From Candidatus Scybalomonas excrementavium (lineage in GTDB: Bacteria; Bacillota; Clostridia; Lachnospirales; Lachnospiraceae), in assembly GCA_017694765.1 (NCBI GenBank), contig JADIML010000126.1:1-13526 (forward strand): 13,526 bases of DNA, written 5' to 3'. Below the pieces are notes generated by a model that was given only the letters and a program-made list of their open reading frames with translations, had not been told where the DNA came from and searched no databases. Of this stretch, positions 9,101 through 13,526 are shown in pieces; position 1 is the first letter of the stretch, and every line of letters begins with the position of its first letter. A program made the translations under genes and the position numbers.

Positions 9101-9907
9101 TTAGAACATAAAAAAGAGGCATTATTACAGTTACAACCAGAAGAAGAAAATAAGGAGATAGCAGATTTTATTCGAAAACAATTTGAATGGACGTATCCAT
9201 TTGAACAAGAAGTTGAGTTTAAAGGAAAGTATTCTGTATCGGAATTAAAAAAGCAGGGACAATTAGAAGAAGGGGAGCTTTACTTTGAAGAAAGTGATTT
9301 CGAACATTTGTCTGAAACGATGGAAGTAGCAAGTGCGATAGAGGAAGAAGAGAGAATTCGACCAGAATTTATGGAAGAAAAAGTAGAAACAGGGGCTAGT
9401 CATGGAACACTTGTTCATAAAGTTATGGAATTGCTTACATTTAAAACTATTACAACTACGGAAGATGTGAGAAAGCAACTGATACAATTTGAACAGGAAG
9501 GATATTTTACGAAGGAACAAAGAGAGAGTTTACCAGTCTATGGAATTTTAAGTTTGTTACAATCCCCAATTGGAAAACGACTACAGCAGGCAGGAAAAGA
9601 AGGACGACTGCATAAGGAATCCCAATATATGATGGCGTTACCTGCAAAGGAAATCAAAGACGATATGGAAAGTGAAGAACTTGTTTTATTACAAGGAGTC
9701 ATCGATGTATGGTGGGAAGAAGAAAATGAAATTGTCATACTTGATTATAAGACAGACAGAATCTCTAGTGAAAACGAGTTACAAATGAAATATCATGTTC
9801 AAATGAAGTATTATAAAAAGGCGTTGGAGCAGATGACTGGAAAAAGAGTAAAGGAAACATATTTTTATTCATTTGCCTTGAAACAGTTTGTGAAAGGAGA
9901 GATATGA
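6170..9907 (+). CDS. addA: AddAB helicase-nuclease, AddA subunit
   Basis: AddA is the ATP-driven 3'-5' translocating subunit of AddAB and also carries a nuclease domain, so the complex cuts both strands. The 1245 residues match the family (Bacillus about 1230). All SF1A (UvrD/RecB-like) motifs are readable: Q-motif WTKEQ at 3-7, Walker A AAAGSGKT at 22-29, motif Ia VTFTKAAAAEM, STIHSFC, Walker B DEYQD at 398-402, motif III GDVKQSIYRFR, HRNFRS, motif V SIHKSKGLEF at 812-821, and motif VI LYVAMTRAKEKL from 887 (R893 likely contacts ATP). The C-terminal nuclease domain has H1083 in HGTLVH, D1179 in GVIDVW, D1192 and K1194 in LDYKTD, then a Q-containing helix (HVQMKYY). AGGAGG at 6156-6161 lies inside the addB 3' end, 8 bases before the ATG, so the two subunits are probably translationally coupled in equal amounts. 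No terminator is seen after the gene. Confidence 0.97.
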   Translation: MPWTKEQEAVITSRGGDLLVSAAAGSGKTAVLVERILTMICDEKVPVDIDRMLIVTFTKAAAAEMKERIGRAIENYLQKNPENEHVRRQSAYLQKAQISTIHSFCLQLIRDHFNTLGIDPEFRMMDEGEGKLLRIDVMKEVLEQFYEEGSDKFHLLVEGYTNGKDDKALEELVQRLYEFAMSNPEPEEWLNRAKKRFFIENKEALYKSSYMQELIASTKQLLEELLEKNQLALELARKPFGPIAYEKTLLLDQDYILSCSSQENYEDMKKAMELGAFSRLSGRPAKDTDESLKEMVKQLRDEVKEQLVAWKEQFFAKTGEEMLQEVILVKEPMEALMDVVFAFKEQFSKAKEKKNVLDFSDLEHYALELLVDRYEDDSEIPSNIAKEIGESYEEIFIDEYQDSNFIQEAILGSISGGYKGEQNRFMVGDVKQSIYRFRLARPELFMDKFDKYGKDNEKEKKIELHRNFRSRFSVLESTNYIFQQIMGRDLGGVEYDESAFLIPGRAFPKREQQGEEMEVAPLEEIDPLDKTELIIVEAEESDYTKKELEAYAIANRIRELMKEENPYCVYDEKIGAYRPVEYRDIVILLRTVSGWGDVLEEVLAREGIPAHGDSQTGYFSALEVQNMLHLLAVVDNRYQDISMTAVLRSPIVGLHGEELAWMKAVYSNPKNGRQTLYDVLSLFAEEEFDEEQQTLLLGKNVTWCKGLQVKVQQFLQLLEEMEYGKTCMSIHDLIWFAMNRTGYFYYVGSMPQGKKRQGNLLMLIEKANQYESVSYKGLFHFIRYMNQLKEYEVDFGEASVLGEHENVVRIMSIHKSKGLEFPVVIVGELNKPFNFMDLRQKLLIHVDDYLGPDCVELETRRIGSTWMKNLMQKKLKEETLGEELRVLYVAMTRAKEKLILIGTVDDYDKKQRQNSYIRYQWEKKAGQQFRLARSIRTRATCYLDWLLAALVVPQTLIDIRFIEEQQLVVQRVEQEVLLEHKKEALLQLQPEEENKEIADFIRKQFEWTYPFEQEVEFKGKYSVSELKKQGQLEEGELYFEESDFEHLSETMEVASAIEEEERIRPEFMEEKVETGASHGTLVHKVMELLTFKTITTTEDVRKQLIQFEQEGYFTKEQRESLPVYGILSLLQSPIGKRLQQAGKEGRLHKESQYMMALPAKEIKDDMESEELVLLQGVIDVWWEEENEIVILDYKTDRISSENELQMKYHVQMKYYKKALEQMTGKRVKETYFYSFALKQFVKGEI

Positions 9908-9940
9908 AGTAATAGAAGTTTAAGATAGATAAGAAATAAT

Positions 9941-9969
9941 TTGCATTTTTGGAGAAGATTCTTTATAAT
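9941..9969 (+). promoter_or_regulatory. candidate relA promoter
   Basis: TTGCAT at 9941-9946 and a perfect TATAAT at 9964-9969 are 17 bases apart, the ideal sigma-A spacing. Transcription would start near 9976, giving a leader of about 39 bases before the ATG at 10015. The gap after addA holds no hairpin terminator, so read-through from addBA may add to relA expression. Confidence 0.6.
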
Positions 9970-10002
9970 ATTTTATAACAAAAATAGGAATAAAGTAGAA
10001 AA

Positions 10003-10017
10003 GTGGTGTTGTATATG
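10003..10017 (+). promoter_or_regulatory. relA start region with weak ribosome binding site
   Basis: In-frame start codons occur at 10003 (GTG), 10006 (GTG), 10009 (TTG), 10015 (ATG) and 10021 (ATG). The only Shine-Dalgarno-like element is GGTG at 10005-10008, within AAAAGTGGTG, which resembles the AAAGGAGGTG consensus and lies 6 bases before ATG 10015. That favours 10015. The farther GTG codons lack a well-placed site. This is much weaker than the sites of the neighbouring genes and suggests modest translation. Confidence 0.45.
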
Positions 10018-12294
10018 GAAATGAATCGATTAAAAAAGGAAATAAGTCAGCCTCAAGATTTTACAGAACCAAGTGTATTATATGAAAAGCTAGAGCAAAC
10101 AATTAAAAGCTATCACCCATCTGCTGATATGACATTATTAAAGAAAGCATATCAGTTAGCAGATAGCGCCCATAAAGATCAAAAGAGAAAATCAGGAGAG
10201 CCTTACATCATCCATCCTCTCTGTGTTGCTATTATATTAGCAGAATTAGAACTAGATAAAGAGACGATTATTGCTGGTCTTTTGCATGATGTTGTAGAAG
10301 ATACCGTCTATACGCAGGAAGAGATCGCAGAAATCTTTAATGATGAGGTGGCACTTTTAGTAGATGGTGTTACAAAGCTAGGAGAATTATCCTATTCGGC
10401 TGATAAAGTAGAGGCACAAGCAGAGAATCTTCGAAAAATGTTCCTTGCTATGGCAAAAGATATTCGCGTTATTTTAATTAAACTAGCGGATCGACTTCAT
10501 AATATGCGAACAATGCAATATATGCCACCTCATAAACAGCAAGAAAAATCAAGAGAAACGATCGATATTTATTCTCCAATTGCCAACAGACTTGGTATTG
10601 CGAAAATAAAAACAGAGCTTGATGATTTGGCATTGCGATATTTAGAGCCAGAGAAATTTAAAGAATTGACAAGACAGCTCGATGCAAGACGAACAGAACG
10701 TGAGGCTTTTATTGGGACAATTGTTGCAGAAGTGAAGAAATATATTGATCAGTCTGGAATTGAAGCAGAGATCGATGGACGTGTCAAACACTATTTTAGC
10801 ATTTACAAAAAAATGGTAAATCAGAATAAAACACTGGATCAAATTTATGATCTCTTTGCAGTTCGAATCAAAGTGGAAACCGTAAAAGATTGTTATGCTG
10901 CATTAGGGATTATTCGTGAAATGTACAAACCAATTCCCGGTCGTTTTAAAGATTATATTGCAATGCCAAAGCAAAACATGTACCAATCTTTGCATACCAC
11001 ATTAATTGGACCGGAAGGACAGCCTTTTGAAATCCAAATTCGTACGTATGAAATGCATAAAGTTGCAGAATATGGGATTGCTGCCCATTGGAAATATAAA
11101 GAAGGGGCGAATACAAAGAAAAGTGGCAATGAAGAAGCAAAACTTTCTTGGCTTCGTCAAATTTTAGAGTGGCAACAAGATTTTACAGATAATCGAGAGT
11201 TTCTATCATTATTAAAAACAGATTTGAATCTATTTAATGAAGATATTTACTGCTTTACACCATCAGGAGATGTCAAAAATTTACCAGCAGGTTCAACACC
11301 AATCGACTTTGCATATAGTATTCATAGTGCTGTTGGAAATAAAATGGTAGGGGCAAGAGTCAATGGAAGACAAGTAACGATTGATTATAAAATCCAAAAT
11401 GGTGATCGGGTTGAAATTATTACTTCTCAAAATTCGAGAGGTCCAAGTAGAGATTGGCTTTCTATTGTAAAAAGTACACAGGCAAAGAGTAAAATTAATA
11501 CTTGGTTTAAAATGCAATTTAAGGAAGAAAATATTACTCGTGGGAAAGAACTATTAGAAAAGTATTGTAAACAAAAAGGAATTGTGTTTTCTAAAATTAA
11601 TAAACCAGAATATGTAAAGAAAGTCATGTTAAAATATGGCTTTAAAGATTGGGATTCCGTCTGTGCATCTGTTGGTCATGGTGGATTAAAAGAAGGTCAG
11701 GTTATTAATAAAATGCAAGAAGAATATCGAAAAGATAGTATGGCTAAAATTACTGACCAAGAAGTACTAGATGCGATAGGAGATCAAGCATTACAAGATG
11801 TCAATAAGGAAACACAAAAGAAAAAGCGATCAAAAGGTGGAATCGTAGTAAAAGGAATTCATGATGTAGCAGTACGATTTTCAAAATGTTGTAGTCCAGT
11901 TCCAGGAGATGAGATTGTAGGATATGTGACAAGAGGACGTGGCGTTTCCATTCATAGAACCGATTGTATTAATATTTTAAGTATGACAGAAGATGATAGA
12001 AAGCGTTTAATCGATGCTGAATGGCAACAGCCAGAAAATGAAAAAGAAGGTCGTTTATATACAACAGAAATTTTAATCTATGCCAACAACCGTATGGGAA
12101 TTTTTGTTGATATTTCAAAAATATTTAATGAAATGAATATTAACATTGCATCTATGAATGCAAAAACGAATAAGCAAGGAAAAGCAACGATTAGTTTAAG
12201 TTTTGATACAAGTGGAACGGAACAATTAAATCGAATTATTGCAAAACTCCGTAATGTTGAAAGTGTTATTGATATTGAAAGAACGGCTGGATAA
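10015..12294 (+). CDS. relA: bifunctional (p)ppGpp synthetase/hydrolase, long RelA/SpoT type
   Basis: The protein makes the alarmone (p)ppGpp from GTP or GDP plus ATP on starved ribosomes and degrades it otherwise, setting the stringent response. With the start at 10015 it has 759 residues, typical for Rel of Firmicutes. The N-terminal HD hydrolase domain is intact: R58, H67, H91-D92, E95-D96 and N163 (in DRLHNMRT). This argues for true hydrolase activity, unlike E. coli RelA. The synthetase domain (about 230-360) has RFKD at 310-313, the RxKD signature of bifunctional Rel enzymes, then MYQSLHTT and E339 in FEIQIRT. A TGS domain follows (about 408-469), then a helical region, the zinc-finger-like segment with C625-C626, H647 and C651, and a C-terminal ACT domain (about 685-757). 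The regulatory half is complete. An upstream promoter is likely, and there is no terminator before the next gene. The start codon is uncertain by up to 4 residues. Confidence 0.96.
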   Translation: MEMNRLKKEISQPQDFTEPSVLYEKLEQTIKSYHPSADMTLLKKAYQLADSAHKDQKRKSGEPYIIHPLCVAIILAELELDKETIIAGLLHDVVEDTVYTQEEIAEIFNDEVALLVDGVTKLGELSYSADKVEAQAENLRKMFLAMAKDIRVILIKLADRLHNMRTMQYMPPHKQQEKSRETIDIYSPIANRLGIAKIKTELDDLALRYLEPEKFKELTRQLDARRTEREAFIGTIVAEVKKYIDQSGIEAEIDGRVKHYFSIYKKMVNQNKTLDQIYDLFAVRIKVETVKDCYAALGIIREMYKPIPGRFKDYIAMPKQNMYQSLHTTLIGPEGQPFEIQIRTYEMHKVAEYGIAAHWKYKEGANTKKSGNEEAKLSWLRQILEWQQDFTDNREFLSLLKTDLNLFNEDIYCFTPSGDVKNLPAGSTPIDFAYSIHSAVGNKMVGARVNGRQVTIDYKIQNGDRVEIITSQNSRGPSRDWLSIVKSTQAKSKINTWFKMQFKEENITRGKELLEKYCKQKGIVFSKINKPEYVKKVMLKYGFKDWDSVCASVGHGGLKEGQVINKMQEEYRKDSMAKITDQEVLDAIGDQALQDVNKETQKKKRSKGGIVVKGIHDVAVRFSKCCSPVPGDEIVGYVTRGRGVSIHRTDCINILSMTEDDRKRLIDAEWQQPENEKEGRLYTTEILIYANNRMGIFVDISKIFNEMNINIASMNAKTNKQGKATISLSFDTSGTEQLNRIIAKLRNVESVIDIERTAG

Positions 12295-12357
12295 TGTAAG
12301 AGGAGAGAGTGGAGAAAAAATATTTGTGTATTGGGGGGATTAGAGAAAAAGAGAATT

Positions 12358-12362
12358 GGAGG
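12358..12362 (+). promoter_or_regulatory. ribosome binding site fixing the metallo-hydrolase start
   Basis: GGAGG at 12358-12362 lies 5 bases before ATG 12368. An in-frame TTG at 12356 would overlap this site, so the ATG is the real start. Confidence 0.85.
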
Positions 12363-12367
12363 ATTGT

Positions 12368-13006
12368 ATGGAAGCAATAAAAATATATGGTATGCCAGTG
12401 GGAAATCTTGGTGCGAATTGTTATTTTATAATAAATGAAGCAACAAAAGACGTTGTCTGTGTTGATACAGGTGCACAAGGAGATACCATTTATGAACTTA
12501 TAAAAACAAATGGTTGGAACTTATGTGGGATTCTTTTAACCCATGGACATGTGGATCATATTGGTGCTGTTTCTTATTTAAAATCACATATAGATTCTTT
12601 GAATGTTTATGCTGGGAAAGAGGAACAGGAAATGCTAGGAAAACCAGAGCTTAATTTAACGACAATGTTTGGAAAGTCAGAATCTTTACAAGCTGATTAT
12701 CTTGTAGAAGATGGACAAATGATTCAGCTTGGTGGGATGACATTTCAATGTATCGAAACACCGGGGCATACAAAAGGTGGTATTTGCTATTATTTAGAAA
12801 GTGAAAAGGCATTGTTTACAGGTGATACTCTATTTGCACAATCTGTTGGAAGAAGTGATTTTCCAACAGGAGATTTAAAAGCATTAGAGCAATCGATTCA
12901 GATGAAACTATATAAGTTTCCAGAAGATACCGTTGTTTATCCAGGACATAATGAAACAACAACGATTGGCTACGAAAAACAACATAATATGTTTGTAAGA
13001 GGATGA
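12368..13006 (+). CDS. glyoxalase-II-like MBL-fold metallo-hydrolase (YqgX-type)
   Basis: This 212-residue cytoplasmic protein belongs to the metallo-beta-lactamase fold hydrolases, in the group that includes Bacillus YqgX. The dinuclear metal site is complete: H59-x-H61-x-D63-H64 in THGHVDH, H134 in TPGHTKGG, D153 in FTGDTLF and H194 in YPGHNETT. The SVGRSDFPTGD segment (159-169) is also typical of the family. Relatives hydrolyse thioesters such as S-lactoylglutathione or similar compounds. Clostridia generally lack glutathione, so the substrate here is unknown and glyoxalase II activity should not be assumed. At about 210 residues it lacks the extra C-terminal domain of full-length (about 250-residue) glyoxalase II. 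It lies 73 bases after relA with no intervening terminator, and its last codons contain the ribosome binding site of hemZ, so it is probably co-transcribed with both. Confidence 0.92.
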   Translation: MEAIKIYGMPVGNLGANCYFIINEATKDVVCVDTGAQGDTIYELIKTNGWNLCGILLTHGHVDHIGAVSYLKSHIDSLNVYAGKEEQEMLGKPELNLTTMFGKSESLQADYLVEDGQMIQLGGMTFQCIETPGHTKGGICYYLESEKALFTGDTLFAQSVGRSDFPTGDLKALEQSIQMKLYKFPEDTVVYPGHNETTTIGYEKQHNMFVRG

Positions 13007-13010
13007 AACA

Positions 13011-13526
13011 ATGATAGGATATATACAACAGATAGAACAGGAAGAAGAAAGAGAAAAAGCAGGGAAATCCTACGCTTATGAAGTTGGTTCGTTAATAACA
13101 GCCTTCTTTGGAAATGAAAAAATTAGAGAAGAAGAAGAGGGTGCCAAGTTTGTTCTAAAGATTCAAATACAAGAACAGTATATTAAACTTCAAATTGAGG
13201 AGAATGGAAGTATCGTAGAGCAAAGTGAAGGTTCTTTTGCACAAACGAAACTAAGTAAAAGAAGAAATGAATTAAAACGATATGTGTATCAGCTATTTGT
13301 AACATATACAAAGAAAGAGCTTCCTTGGGGAACATTAACAGGAATTCGTCCTACGAAAATTGCGATGGAATTTTTGCAAGAAGGAAAAACAGAACAAGAA
13401 ATTGTAAAATATTATGAACAAGAGTATTTGGCAACAGAGCAAAAAGCTACCATGTGTGCAAAGATTGCAACAAGAGAACAAGCACTTCTTGGTACGTTTC
13501 CTTATGAAGAACAGTATAGCTTATAT
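13011..13526 (+). CDS. hemZ: HemZ, coproporphyrinogen dehydrogenase-like radical SAM enzyme (5' part)
   Basis: The gene runs off the window; 172 codons are present. The residues LPWGTLTGIRPTKI (about 108-121) are a hallmark of the HemZ N-terminal domain. The final YSLY is where the family continues into the radical-SAM strand and the CxxxCxxC cluster motif, so the catalytic domain lies just outside. Bacillus HemZ (about 500 residues) is linked to oxygen-independent oxidation of coproporphyrinogen III in heme synthesis. In anaerobes without a full heme pathway its role is unclear, and neither activity nor an iron-sulfur site can be checked here. The start ATG is 4 bases after the hydrolase stop, with AAGAGGA (12997-13003) 7 bases upstream of it, inside the preceding gene. 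This indicates tight coupling. In related clostridia hisS and aspS commonly follow. Confidence 0.9.
   Translation, partial: MIGYIQQIEQEEEREKAGKSYAYEVGSLITAFFGNEKIREEEEGAKFVLKIQIQEQYIKLQIEENGSIVEQSEGSFAQTKLSKRRNELKRYVYQLFVTYTKKELPWGTLTGIRPTKIAMEFLQEGKTEQEIVKYYEQEYLATEQKATMCAKIATREQALLGTFPYEEQYSLY

Noticed and set aside
10003..10005. GTG at 10003 as relA start
   Set aside because: It lacks a well-spaced ribosome binding site; the ATG at 10015 has GGTG 6 bases upstream. It is not fully excluded.
12356..12358. TTG as start of the metallo-hydrolase
   Set aside because: It overlaps the GGAGG at 12358-12362 that is properly spaced for ATG 12368.
1..13526. A hidden defence, mobile or CRISPR-related system
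   Set aside because: AddAB can look like a defence helicase-nuclease pair, but its motifs, lengths and order match the standard repair enzyme. No repeats, integrase, transposase or toxin-antitoxin pair was seen.

Overview
The window looks like a housekeeping chromosomal segment from a low-GC Firmicute, most likely a Clostridia member of the Lachnospiraceae type. The evidence is AT-rich DNA with strong AGGAGG-type ribosome binding sites, a two-subunit AddAB recombination nuclease instead of RecBCD, a glutamine-dependent two-domain NAD synthetase, and the clostridial order relA, metallo-hydrolase, hemZ. The genus cannot be fixed from the sequence alone. I see no rRNA, tRNA, CRISPR array, insertion sequence, phage gene or other sign of transfer, and no gene-free stretch longer than about 185 bases.

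Layout. Positions 1-132 are an AT-rich leader with a weak promoter candidate. nadE (133-2067, +) makes NAD+. A 19-bp palindromic hairpin (2081-2123) separates it from a convergent small gene (2156-2587, -) for a single-pass membrane protein with an FMN-binding-like extracytoplasmic domain. A divergent intergenic region (2588-2770) carries a good extended -10 promoter for addB. addB (2771-6166) and addA (6170-9907) are 3 bases apart and are surely translated together. They encode both helicase-like and nuclease subunits of the double-strand-break resection enzyme, with all recognisable catalytic and iron-sulfur residues present.

A 107-base gap with a convincing promoter (-10 TATAAT at 9964) leads to relA (10015-12294), a long bifunctional (p)ppGpp synthetase/hydrolase. 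A purine-rich 73-base spacer with no terminator leads to a glyoxalase-II-like metallo-hydrolase (12368-13006). After 4 bases comes the 5' part of hemZ (13011 to beyond the window end), a radical-SAM enzyme cut off just before its cysteine cluster. The last three genes look like one stringent-response/housekeeping operon, which in relatives usually continues to hisS and aspS.

Functionally the genes cover cofactor synthesis (NadE), DNA repair (AddAB), nutrient-stress signalling (RelA) and less well defined metabolism (the hydrolase and HemZ). I found no undescribed multi-gene system. The least understood item is the small membrane-anchored FMN-binding-like protein, which lacks the threonine used for covalent flavin attachment.
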